Assembly (NCBI GenBank): GCA_934754505.1 | Contig: CAKVIE010000003.1 | Coordinates: 1 to 64,000 of the forward strand | Source: an uncultured Candidatus Melainabacteria bacterium | GTDB lineage: Bacteria; Cyanobacteriota; Vampirovibrionia; Gastranaerophilales; Gastranaerophilaceae | Direction: 5' to 3' | Length of the DNA stretch: 64,000 nt | Shown: piece after piece, positions 16,080-23,955 of the stretch | Layout: each line of letters begins with the position of its first letter | Position numbering within the stretch: position 1 is the first letter of the stretch | Made by a program: the position numbers and the translations under genes | Notes under the pieces: generated by a model | What the model saw: only the letters and a program-made list of their open reading frames with translations | Databases searched by the model: none | What the model was told of the DNA's origin: nothing

Positions 16080-16469
16080 TTATTTTGTAACTTCTAAACC
16101 AAAATCTTCGCTCCACGTTTTAAATCCGCCCTCAAGCAGCATTGCGTGGAAACCGTTTACGGACAAAAATCTGCAGGCACAAGCACCTAAATGGCATTGT
16201 TGGTTGTAACAATATACGATGTATAATTTTTCTTTTGAAAATTCATCAACATGGTCGTCCATTTCTGCTCGTGGCATAGAAATTGCATCGAGGATATGTC
16301 CGTTTTCGTAGTCTTCTTTGTCACGAACATCAAGAATAATCATATCCGAGGTCTTTTTTTCGTGCATTTCTTTAAGTTCAATAGGACCTAATGTGTATGC
16401 CATGATTTTGGTAAAGTATTTTGCTGCTTTTTCCGTGTTATATCTGATTTCTTTCAATTTTTCGTCCAT
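16080..16469 (-). CDS. Rhodanese-like domain protein
   Basis: 129 aa. A short N-terminal helical extension precedes a single rhodanese domain: MIILDVRDKEDYENGHILDA (about residues 43-62, the CDC25/rhodanese start), the active-site loop YCYNQQCHLGACACRF (about 86-101) with Cys92 in the usual catalytic position, and LEGGFKTW near the end. These domains carry persulfide sulfur or sense it. The extra cysteines beside the active site are unusual but not unique. GGAG lies seven bases before the ATG. It is convergent with clpC and shares its terminator; a 118-bp spacer separates it from the protease gene upstream. Confidence 0.9.
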   Translation of the reverse strand: MDEKLKEIRYNTEKAAKYFTKIMAYTLGPIELKEMHEKKTSDMIILDVRDKEDYENGHILDAISMPRAEMDDHVDEFSKEKLYIVYCYNQQCHLGACACRFLSVNGFHAMLLEGGFKTWSEDFGLEVTK

Positions 16470-16587
16470 TATTATCTCCTTTTTTGTCTGACAATTAATT
16501 TTGTCGGAAATAATAATGTCTGTAATCAGTCAGTCGGTTAAAAATAATCGCAGCTTGTTTATTTTGAAAATTTGGAAAATTATTGAA

Positions 16588-18120
16588 TTATTTTACTTTT
16601 GTAGCACAAATAACTTCAAAATATTCTTTCAATTTATCATATTCAATAATTGAATTTTGAGTTGTATTCCAAGGATTTTCAACGTAAAAACGAGTTTCAC
16701 CGTCATCAGCTTTAAAAGGTTGTATTCTGTATGCGTGGCAGCCATAAATGCTGTAATCTTTTGCTATCGGTTTTTCAACAAGTGTGCCGTCTGACAAGGC
16801 ACCTGCCGTGAACACGTAGTCATCGGCATTTTCGCTGAATAACAACTCTTTTATTTCTTTTTCTTTTACTGAATCTTTTGTTTTATATTCGGATACGTTT
16901 TCCATTCCGAAATCGTGCATAACGGCATCTAAATCACCGCCGATTGCTCCTCTGTAAAAATCAGCCTGCGTTGATAATTTTCTTCTCAATTCTTTGTCTG
17001 CGGATTGTAAATCTTTAAATTCAACACCGTTTTCATCATATTTAAAGGTCAATTTTCCGTTTGCATCAGGATTTTCAAATCTCGATAAAACAGCTTTATA
17101 TTCAGGGTCTTGAGATTTTGCTCTAAAATCTTCAATTCGCTTTTCGTAATTTTCGATTTTCGATTTGTTTTCAGCAGGATTTTCTTGCATTTTCAAAATG
17201 GCGGTATTCATTTCTTTATAGAAATTGTTTTCGAGTTTGTCTTGAAGATATTCGCCGTAAGCGTGTTCTGCTAAAACCATGCCCGTAGAACCCTGCATAT
17301 GCTGCCATTTATCGATATCCTGACGTAAATTATCTTTTGGCACGGTATATGTGAAATCACTTTCGGGCATTTTAATATTGAGATTTTTGTCTTTTTCTTC
17401 AAACATATTGTAAATTATGCCTCGAGTTTCGGGCTTGTTCATAAAGGCACTCAATGTTGATAACAAATAGCAGTCGCCGGCTGCACCTTGAACGCAGGAA
17501 AATCTTTCAACTGGCGGAAAAAGTTCAACGAACATATCTTTTGACATTTTTAACTGTTGTGCTTCATTTTCGGAATTTTTGAAATAAATATTTTTTTCGC
17601 CTTCGACTTCAAATGTTTCTCCGAGCGGAACATTTTTTATGCCGTCATTTTTATTTGCAAAGTGCGGAACGTAAGCATCTTTTACGTTTTTGTTATTTGC
17701 TTCTGCTGATTTTATCAAATCGATATCAGATGCAACATTTTTATTTGTTTCACCGTTCGGGCAATAGTAGCGTAAAACGCCTCTCCAAAGTTTTCCGTCT
17801 GCAACCATATCAACGAGTTTGGAAACGTATGGTGCTTCTTTTTCGTTATTGTCGATTACAGATGCAACTGCCGATAATTCCTGTTTAAAGGTTTGTTTAA
17901 CATTCGGTAAAGTCTTTAAATAATCTAATGTCGAAAGTTTTTTGTCATTTTTGTGTTCAACAACACCCGAATATACTTTTAAAAGTTCTGCCGACGGCAT
18001 TTTGGGGCTGAAATCCGGTTTTTGTGCATTTATCGGTGGGGTAAAAGTTTTTTCTTTTACCTTGTTAATGTTTGGTTGTATTTGGTTGATATTTATATTT
18101 GTAATCGATGGAATGTACAT
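16588..18120 (-). CDS. Calpain-like cysteine protease (peptidase C2 fold)
   Basis: 510 aa. The catalytic Cys motif is QGAAGDCYLLSTLSAFMN (about residues 211-228), matching the QGxxGDCW/YLL calpain signature. The His/Asn part is GCHAYRIQPF ... FYVENPWN near residues 461-485. The N-terminal 130 residues are Pro/Lys/Asn-rich and have no signal peptide. Bacterial calpain-like enzymes are scattered and mostly uncharacterised; whether it acts inside the cell or is secreted cannot be told, and no adjacent Ca-binding domain is seen. All three catalytic residues are present, so activity is expected. GGGGGC precedes the ATG. Monocistronic by position. Confidence 0.85.
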   Translation of the reverse strand: MYIPSITNININQIQPNINKVKEKTFTPPINAQKPDFSPKMPSAELLKVYSGVVEHKNDKKLSTLDYLKTLPNVKQTFKQELSAVASVIDNNEKEAPYVSKLVDMVADGKLWRGVLRYYCPNGETNKNVASDIDLIKSAEANNKNVKDAYVPHFANKNDGIKNVPLGETFEVEGEKNIYFKNSENEAQQLKMSKDMFVELFPPVERFSCVQGAAGDCYLLSTLSAFMNKPETRGIIYNMFEEKDKNLNIKMPESDFTYTVPKDNLRQDIDKWQHMQGSTGMVLAEHAYGEYLQDKLENNFYKEMNTAILKMQENPAENKSKIENYEKRIEDFRAKSQDPEYKAVLSRFENPDANGKLTFKYDENGVEFKDLQSADKELRRKLSTQADFYRGAIGGDLDAVMHDFGMENVSEYKTKDSVKEKEIKELLFSENADDYVFTAGALSDGTLVEKPIAKDYSIYGCHAYRIQPFKADDGETRFYVENPWNTTQNSIIEYDKLKEYFEVICATKVK

Positions 18121-18202
18121 GCTGCCCCCGTTTATTTAAGTTTATGAATAATAATTATTGCTTTTTTTCAAAAATTTTTTTATTAAAAGTTTACAATTAT
18201 TT

Positions 18203-18272
18203 ATTGTAGAAAATACAATTATTGTTTTTTGTTATATAATCGGAATATATGGCTTTCTGAAAAACAGAAAGC
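18203..18272 (+). promoter_or_regulatory. Promoter, inverted repeat and 5'-end hairpin of the permease gene
   Basis: TATAAT at 18235-18240, preceded by an inverted repeat ATTGTAgaaaaTACAAT (18203-18219) where a regulator could bind over the -35 region. The predicted mRNA starts near 18247 and opens with a perfect hairpin GCTTTCTG-aaaaa-CAGAAAGC (18252-18272). There is no T-tract, so it is more likely an RNA-stabilising or regulatory stem than a terminator. Confidence 0.55.
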
Positions 18273-18301
18273 TCAAGTAAACAGACAACATTGGGGGAAA
18301 C

Positions 18302-19633
18302 ATGTTTGAAAATTTGGTTGCTTCACACGGCATGGCAATCTCTGGGGCAATATTAGTAATTGCTTACATTTTTATTGCAAGTGAAAAAATCCAAAAATCC
18401 GTTGTTGCACTTGTTGGTGCATCTTTGACTTTGTTGTTAGGTCTTTTGCCTTTCCACGGTCATTATGACGAAACTGCCGGTCAGTACGTCAGAGCGGTTT
18501 TTGATTACATTTCATTTGATGTAATTTTCTTACTTGTCGGTATGATGATTATTGTTCATATCGCAAGCAAAAGCGGTGTGTTTAAGTGGCTCGCTATCCA
18601 AGTTTTGAAATTGACAAAAGGTCATCCGAAACTTGTATTGTTCACTATTGCTGCTTTAACAGCTGTTTTATCAGCATTTTTAGATAACGTAACAACCGTT
18701 GTTTTAATGATGCCGATTACTTTTGCTATCGCAAAAGAATATGATACGGATCCTGTACCGTTCTTGATTTCAGAAGTTTTTGCTTCAAATATCGGTGGAA
18801 CGGCAACATTAATCGGTGATCCTCCGAATATTATTATCGGAACAAAAGCCGGTTTATCATTTATGGATTTTGTAAATGAATTAACTCTTATTGTAGCTAT
18901 TATTTTTGTTGTTGTTATCGCTTTTATGATTTTCTTATTCAGAAAAAGCATCAAAACTACACCTGAAAAAATGGCTTACGTTGCAAATCTTGATAATTCC
19001 AAAACAATTACCGATAAAGGCTTGATGATTCGTTCTCTTGCTACATTATTCCTGGTAATTTTAGGTTTTGTAACTCACGATATTACGCACATTGATGCGT
19101 ATGTTTTTGCGGTAGCTGGGGCAAGTTTCTTGTTATTGTTTGAACAACCGAAAGAAATATATAAAGATGTTGAATGGCTTACAATCTTCTTCTTTATCGG
19201 TTTGTTCATTATTATCGGCGGTTTTGAAGCAAATGGCGGTATCAGTTTCCTTGCTGATAAATTAATTCAATTAACAGGAGGCGACCTCAAAATTTCAACA
19301 ATGTTAATCCTTTGGGGGTCGGGAATTTTGTCAGGTATTATTGATAATATTCCTTATACAGCAACAATGGCTCCGTTAATTGCACAGGTGCAACATACAA
19401 TTACTTATACAGGTGGAGGACATCATCCGCTTTGGTGGGCTTTGTCATTGGGTGCTTGTTTAGGTGGAAACCTTACAATTATCGGTGCTGCTGCAAACGT
19501 TCTCGTTAGTGAAACTTCTGCAGTAAAAGGTCATCCTATTTCATTTATGAGATTTTTGAAATACGGCGTATTGACTACATTCCTTTCTTTATTATTAAGT
19601 TCAATATACCTCTATGTAAGATATTTACATTAA
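18302..19633 (+). CDS. ArsB/NhaD-type permease (ion transporter superfamily)
   Basis: 443 aa with about 11-12 membrane helices. The conserved FLDNVTTVVLMMPIT stretch and NIGGTATLIGDPPNIIIG (about residues 160-177) in the first half, and GIIDNIPYTATMAPL in the second half, are the paired re-entrant-loop motifs of the ArsB/NhaD/P-protein group. Members exchange Na+/H+ or export arsenite or carboxylates; no ars genes are adjacent, so Na+/H+ or organic-anion transport is more likely. It is monocistronic with TTGGGGG before the ATG, a structured 5' leader and a strong terminator. Confidence 0.88.
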   Translation: MFENLVASHGMAISGAILVIAYIFIASEKIQKSVVALVGASLTLLLGLLPFHGHYDETAGQYVRAVFDYISFDVIFLLVGMMIIVHIASKSGVFKWLAIQVLKLTKGHPKLVLFTIAALTAVLSAFLDNVTTVVLMMPITFAIAKEYDTDPVPFLISEVFASNIGGTATLIGDPPNIIIGTKAGLSFMDFVNELTLIVAIIFVVVIAFMIFLFRKSIKTTPEKMAYVANLDNSKTITDKGLMIRSLATLFLVILGFVTHDITHIDAYVFAVAGASFLLLFEQPKEIYKDVEWLTIFFFIGLFIIIGGFEANGGISFLADKLIQLTGGDLKISTMLILWGSGILSGIIDNIPYTATMAPLIAQVQHTITYTGGGHHPLWWALSLGACLGGNLTIIGAAANVLVSETSAVKGHPISFMRFLKYGVLTTFLSLLLSSIYLYVRYLH

Positions 19634-19661
19634 TTTCAAAAGTTTTAAAGAGGACTCAACG

Positions 19662-19691
19662 AAGCGGCTTGATTGAAAAATCAAGCCGCTT
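19662..19691 (+). terminator. Terminator of the permease gene
   Basis: AAGCGGCTTGATT, loop GAAA, AATCAAGCCGCTT followed by TTATTATT: a 13-bp perfect stem. Confidence 0.93.
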
Positions 19692-19815
19692 TTATTATTG
19701 GGTATTTTTTTATTCTTTCCGTATAACCTGTTTGGCTGTTTTTACTTTTCATTCAAAATGTAAACTTTATATAGTGCCGATTTTCGGGTATTTTAGATGA
19801 TTTGAAAGGATAAAT

Positions 19816-21354
19816 ATGGATAATAAAATGTTTTGTTTTCAATGTGAACAAACCGCAAAAGGTCAAGGCTGCACAACTGTCGGCGTTTGCGGAAAAACTT
19901 CTGAAGTTGCAAATATTCAAGACAGATTAACAAGCCTTTTGATTAAACTTGCTAATCTTAACGAAAGAAATGAAGATAACACTAAACTCTTGATAGAAGG
20001 GCTTTTTACAACAATCACCAATGTTAATTTTAATGGAGAAGATATTGAACATAAAATTTCTCAAGTTCTTGAAAAAAGCGGAAAAGCCGATTTCGATATT
20101 CAAAGTGTTTGGTCTTGTGAAGAAGACATTCGCAGTTTGAAGTCATTGATTTTGTTCGGTTTGAAAGGTATGGCAGCTTACGCCCATCATGCCCGTGTTT
20201 TAGGCTATCACCATGAAGATGTTGATAATTTTCTGTATAATGCCTTGATTACGATAAGCAATACCGATGATAAGGACAAATTGCTTGAATATGTTTTAAA
20301 AACAGGAGAAGTAAATTTGAAGTGTATGGAGCTTTTGGACAAAGCTAATACAGAAACTTACGGAAATCCTGTACCTGTTGAGGTTTCGACAAATATTGAA
20401 AAAGGACCTTTTATTGTTGTAACGGGACACGATTTAAGAGATTTGGCACTTTTGCTTGAACAGACAAAGGATAAAGGCATAAATGTTTATACTCACGGTG
20501 AAATGTTGCCTTGTCACGCTTATCCCGAATTGAAAAAATATCCCCATTTGAAAGGAAATTTTGGAACAGCTTGGCAAAATCAACAAAAAGAGTTTGATAA
20601 TATCCCTGCTCCGATTTTGTTTACGACAAATTGCATTATGCCTGTCAAAAACAGTTATAAGGACCGAGTTTTCACTACGTCGGTCGTAAGTTTCCCGGAG
20701 TGTAAACATATCGGTGAGGATAAAGATTTTTCACCTGTAATTGAAAAAGCGATTGAGCTTGGCGGTTACAAAGAAGATAAGAAAATGACCGGGATAAACG
20801 GCGGTTCGGTTTTGACAACAGGTTTCGGACATAATACAGTTTTGTCTGTTGCTGATAAATTAATTGATGCAATTAAATCAGGTGCAGTGAAACATATTTT
20901 CCTCGTTGGCGGCTGTGATGGTGCAAAACCGGGAAGAAATTATTATACAGAGTTTGTAAAATCAACCCCGAAAGATACTTTAATATTGACTCTTGCTTGC
21001 GGAAAATACAGATTTAACGATATTGATGCGGGAAAAATCGGTGATATCCCCAGAATAATAGATATGGGGCAGTGTAATGATGCGTATTCTGCGATAAAAG
21101 TGGCTTCTGAGCTTGCAAAAGTCTTTAATGTTTCTGTAAACGATTTACCGCTTTCGTTTGTGCTTTCGTGGTATGAGCAAAAAGCCGTCTGCATTTTGCT
21201 CACGCTTTTGTACCTCGGAATTGAAAATATCAGGCTTGGACCGAGTTTGCCTGCATTCGTTTCGCCAAATATTTTGAATATTTTAGTCGAAAAATTTAAA
21301 ATTAAACCAATATCTGCTCCAAAAGAGGATTTAGAGGAGCTTTTGAAAAAATAA
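19816..21354 (+). CDS. hcp: Hydroxylamine reductase / hybrid-cluster protein (Hcp)
   Basis: 512 aa, in the size range of class III Hcp. The N-terminal cluster ligands CFQCEQTAKGQGCTTVGVC fit the CxxC-x7-8-C-x5-C 4Fe-4S pattern. Later hybrid-cluster ligands are visible: GHD near residue 206, a Glu at TYGNPVPVEVS, Cys in LPCHAYPEL and TNCIMPV, GGCDGAKPGRNYYTEF and LACGKYRFN. Hcp reduces NO (or hydroxylamine) in the cytoplasm under anoxic nitrosative stress. No hcr reductase lies next to it. GAAAGGA precedes the ATG. Its upstream region has a half-site AAAATGTA (19755-19762) also found in the palindrome of the nifJ promoter. Confidence 0.97.
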   Translation: MDNKMFCFQCEQTAKGQGCTTVGVCGKTSEVANIQDRLTSLLIKLANLNERNEDNTKLLIEGLFTTITNVNFNGEDIEHKISQVLEKSGKADFDIQSVWSCEEDIRSLKSLILFGLKGMAAYAHHARVLGYHHEDVDNFLYNALITISNTDDKDKLLEYVLKTGEVNLKCMELLDKANTETYGNPVPVEVSTNIEKGPFIVVTGHDLRDLALLLEQTKDKGINVYTHGEMLPCHAYPELKKYPHLKGNFGTAWQNQQKEFDNIPAPILFTTNCIMPVKNSYKDRVFTTSVVSFPECKHIGEDKDFSPVIEKAIELGGYKEDKKMTGINGGSVLTTGFGHNTVLSVADKLIDAIKSGAVKHIFLVGGCDGAKPGRNYYTEFVKSTPKDTLILTLACGKYRFNDIDAGKIGDIPRIIDMGQCNDAYSAIKVASELAKVFNVSVNDLPLSFVLSWYEQKAVCILLTLLYLGIENIRLGPSLPAFVSPNILNILVEKFKIKPISAPKEDLEELLKK

Positions 21355-21376
21355 AAAGGGGCTTAACAGCCTCTTT
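21355..21376 (+). terminator. hcp terminator
   Basis: AAAGGGGCT, loop TAAC, AGCCTCTTT plus T4; one G-T wobble in the stem. Confidence 0.85.
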
Positions 21377-21485
21377 TTTTATTTATGTAAAAATATTCTC
21401 CGATTATATTGTATATTAATTTTGCAGAATATAAAATTTTATAAGTTAAGAATTCTATTTTCTAAAATCAGGAAGTATTACAAAT

Positions 21486-22499
21486 ATGTCTAAAACAGTA
21501 TTGGTTACAGGCGGAGCAGGTTATATCGGCAGTCATTGCGTTCTTGCTTTGCTCGAAAACGGGTATGAAGTCGTTATCTTCGATAATTTGTCAACAGGTC
21601 ACATTGAAATTGTTGAGTCCTTGAAAAAAAACGGGCATGTGACTTTCGTTCAGGGCGATTTGACAGAATATTCGGATATTCAATCAGTGTTTAAAAATCA
21701 TAAATTTGATTCTGTACTTCATTTTGCAGCTTTTTCTCAAGTCGGAGAAAGCGTAATTAATCCCAGAAAATACTATATTAACAATATTTTCGGCACTTTG
21801 AATTTGTTGAGTTTAATGCTTGATTATTCAATAACACGAATAGTGTTTTCTTCGACTGCTGCTATATATGGAGCTCCTAAATCTGTGTCTGTTGACGAAA
21901 ATCATTCGCAAGAACCGATAAGTCCTTACGGAAATACCAAATTAATGATTGAAAAAGTTTTAGACGATTATGATTCGGCTTTCGGTTTGAAATCCGTTCG
22001 TTTGAGATACTTTAATGCGGCGGGTGCTGACAGCTTGGGAAGAACAGGTGAATGGCACGACCCTGAAACACATTTGATACCTAATATCTTGAAATCAACT
22101 TTTTCAGGCGGAAAAGAATTTAAAATGTTCGGAGATGATTATCCGACAAAAGACGGTACTTGCGTAAGAGATTATGTAAATGTGGAAGATTTGGCAAAAG
22201 CCCATATTCTTGCACTTAAATATCTTGAAAACGGCGGTAAAACGGATTGTTTCAATATAGGAACAAAAGAGGGAAATTCCGTAAAAGAAGTTTTTGATAT
22301 TTGCAAAAAGGTTACGGGCAAAGATATTGCAGTAACAGTTGAACCGAGAAGATTTGGAGATCCTGCTGTTTTGGTTGCCGATAATACTAAAGCTAAAAAT
22401 GTTTTGGGCTGGAGTCCTGAAAAAGCTTTAGCTCAAAGTGTACAAACTGCCTATAACTGGGAAGTTTCACAGCACGAAAATCAGTTTTTGCATAAATAA
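21486..22499 (+). CDS. galE: UDP-glucose 4-epimerase
   Basis: 337 aa. Extended short-chain dehydrogenase fold: NAD-binding GGAGYIGSH at residues 9-17, catalytic Ser-Tyr-Lys as STAAIYG and SPYGNTKLMIE (YxxxK near 152-156), and RYFNAAGAD downstream, a GalE-type segment. It interconverts UDP-glucose and UDP-galactose for polysaccharide synthesis. AGGAAG precedes the ATG at good spacing. It appears monocistronic, convergent with a small ORF on the other strand. Close to full family length; no anomalies. Confidence 0.95.
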   Translation: MSKTVLVTGGAGYIGSHCVLALLENGYEVVIFDNLSTGHIEIVESLKKNGHVTFVQGDLTEYSDIQSVFKNHKFDSVLHFAAFSQVGESVINPRKYYINNIFGTLNLLSLMLDYSITRIVFSSTAAIYGAPKSVSVDENHSQEPISPYGNTKLMIEKVLDDYDSAFGLKSVRLRYFNAAGADSLGRTGEWHDPETHLIPNILKSTFSGGKEFKMFGDDYPTKDGTCVRDYVNVEDLAKAHILALKYLENGGKTDCFNIGTKEGNSVKEVFDICKKVTGKDIAVTVEPRRFGDPAVLVADNTKAKNVLGWSPEKALAQSVQTAYNWEVSQHENQFLHK

Positions 22500-22505
22500 T
22501 TTTAA

Positions 22506-22649
22506 TTATAAACCTATAACTTCACAAACATAAATTAACGTAAACATAATAACAAGTGAAAATGCCCATGAAATAACGTGCGGATAAGGCGATTCGGGTT
22601 CTGCGGGCATGTGCATTAATTTATCAACGCTGTTTTTTAAAACTCTCAC
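22506..22649 (-). CDS. Small single-span membrane protein (47 aa)
   Basis: A GTG start at 22649 is preceded by AGAGG at 7-nt spacing. The 47-aa product has a basic N-terminus (VRVLKNSVDK), a Pro-rich segment MPAEPESPYPHV, and one hydrophobic helix WAFSLVIMFTLIYVCEVIGL at the C-terminus, giving a plausible N-in, C-out topology. Stop TAA lies 6 bp from the galE stop, convergent. I recognise no family. A palindrome ATGATAT-ttt-ATATCAT (22695-22711) lies in its upstream region. Coding is inferred from the ribosome binding site, the ordered hydrophobicity profile and the tight fit in the gap; chance ORFs this short are common. Confidence 0.5.
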   Translation of the reverse strand: MRVLKNSVDKLMHMPAEPESPYPHVISWAFSLVIMFTLIYVCEVIGL

Positions 22650-22694
22650 TTTTAGACCTCTTTCTCTTACCACAATTACAGTCTAAAAAAAATT

Positions 22695-22711
22695 ATGATA
22701 TTTTATATCAT
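22695..22711. promoter_or_regulatory. Palindrome in a divergent intergenic region
   Basis: ATGATAT-TTT-ATATCAT, perfect 7-bp arms, between the small membrane-protein ORF and the radical SAM gene. It could be an operator for either. No regulator is assigned. Confidence 0.35.
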
Positions 22712-22859
22712 TCATTTAATGTATTTTTTCAAAAAATCAATAAAGTTTTTCTATGTTTGAAAATATTTTGAAAAGTTTATTAAAAATTTTATTTATCAAT
22801 TTTTTATTGAAATTTGTTTTATAATCAAAAACAATAATAGTTTTAATATGGAGAAAATT

Positions 22860-23870
22860 ATGCCTAAAGGTTCGTTTCCTATAATTTATAAAAAAGAATC
22901 TCAATTACCCAAAAAAGTCGCAATAGATGCTTGTACAAATTGTCAGCTGGATTGCTGCGGTTGTTGGCGAAATTGTAATCCCGATGACGTTAAACTCGGA
23001 TATTTGAAGTTTGAAGATTTTAAAAATTTCATTGATAAGCACCCTTTTATAATCACGGTTGAATTGGCTTCTAAAGGCGAAATATTTTTAAATCCTCAAT
23101 TAATCGATATTATTAAATACGGGCATGAAAAAAATGTCAGAATGACGGCTTGGTCCGGTGTGAACGGGAATTATATCCCCGATGAAGTTGCCGAAGCTCT
23201 TGTAAAGTATAATTTTTACGGTCTGGCTTTTTCCATTGATGGTGCTTGTCAGGAAACATACAGTATTTACAGAACTAACGGGAATTATGACCAAGTTATC
23301 GAAAATATTGAAAAAATTAATTTCTATAAAAAGAAATATAATTCTTTGTATCCGTTAATGACATACAAAATGGTCGTTTTCGGGCATAATGAACACGAAA
23401 TTCCTCTTGTTATAGAAAAAGCCAAAAAACTTAATATGGATTATAAATTTGATAATAATTGGATTATCAATTATTCACCCATTCAAAATGTCGAGTTGGC
23501 GAAAAAACTTACAAAAAGAAAGTTTTTGGGCGGTGATAACCATATTGAAAACATGATAAATTATTATAAAACTAAACAAAATATTTGGTTTTATTGTGCC
23601 GATTTGTTTATGCGGCCTATAATTAATTTTGACGGTGAGCTTTTTGCTTGTCCTTGTTGTGAAAGACATTTCGGGATAAATGTTTTTGAACAGGGTATGA
23701 TGAAAGCCCTTAATAATATTGAATTGGTTAAAATTCGTGAGCTTCTTTTATCCGGCTGCACTGATGCATCAGGAACATATTGTGAAGGCTGCTGTGTTTT
23801 TGAAAATTTAAAATATGATGAAGATTATCAAAACAGAAAATTCTTCTATCGTACCAAAATGTACGGTTAA
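22860..23870 (+). CDS. Radical SAM/SPASM-type protein
   Basis: 336 aa from the ATG at 22860, which has GGAG six bases upstream; the in-frame ATG at 22848 contains that GGAG and has no site of its own. The radical SAM motif is CQLDCCGC (CxxxCxxC, about residue 32), unusually preceded by another CxxC. SAM-binding ELASKGEIFLNP corresponds to the GGE-type strand. The C-terminal part has a Cys-rich SPASM-like region (FYCADLFMRP, LFACPCCER, GCTDASGTYCEGCC), which would bind auxiliary 4Fe-4S clusters. Such enzymes mature peptides or modify sugars and proteins; no precursor peptide gene is identified next to it, apart from the 47-codon ORF on the other strand. Confidence 0.85.
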   Translation: MPKGSFPIIYKKESQLPKKVAIDACTNCQLDCCGCWRNCNPDDVKLGYLKFEDFKNFIDKHPFIITVELASKGEIFLNPQLIDIIKYGHEKNVRMTAWSGVNGNYIPDEVAEALVKYNFYGLAFSIDGACQETYSIYRTNGNYDQVIENIEKINFYKKKYNSLYPLMTYKMVVFGHNEHEIPLVIEKAKKLNMDYKFDNNWIINYSPIQNVELAKKLTKRKFLGGDNHIENMINYYKTKQNIWFYCADLFMRPIINFDGELFACPCCERHFGINVFEQGMMKALNNIELVKIRELLLSGCTDASGTYCEGCCVFENLKYDEDYQNRKFFYRTKMYG

Positions 23871-23895
23871 TAAGTTTTAAACAGAAATAAAAAAT

Positions 23896-23923
23896 AATCG
23901 GTCAGGCAAAAGCTTGACCGATT
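23896..23923 (-). terminator. Terminator of the SLH-protein gene
   Basis: AATCGGTCAGGC, loop AAAA, GCTTGACCGATT with one wobble. On the minus strand it is followed by ATTTTTTATTT. Confidence 0.88.
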
Positions 23924-23955
23924 ACTTCTCTCGCTCTCTCTACGATTAAAAACCG

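Noticed and set aside
19666..19684. FNR-like TTGAT...ATCAA site
   Set aside because: It is the stem of the 19662-19691 terminator, with 6 rather than 4 bases between the half-sites, and far from the hcp promoter.
22848..22859. ATG at 22848 as the radical SAM start
   Set aside because: It has no ribosome binding site, and its own GGAG codons serve the ATG at 22860.
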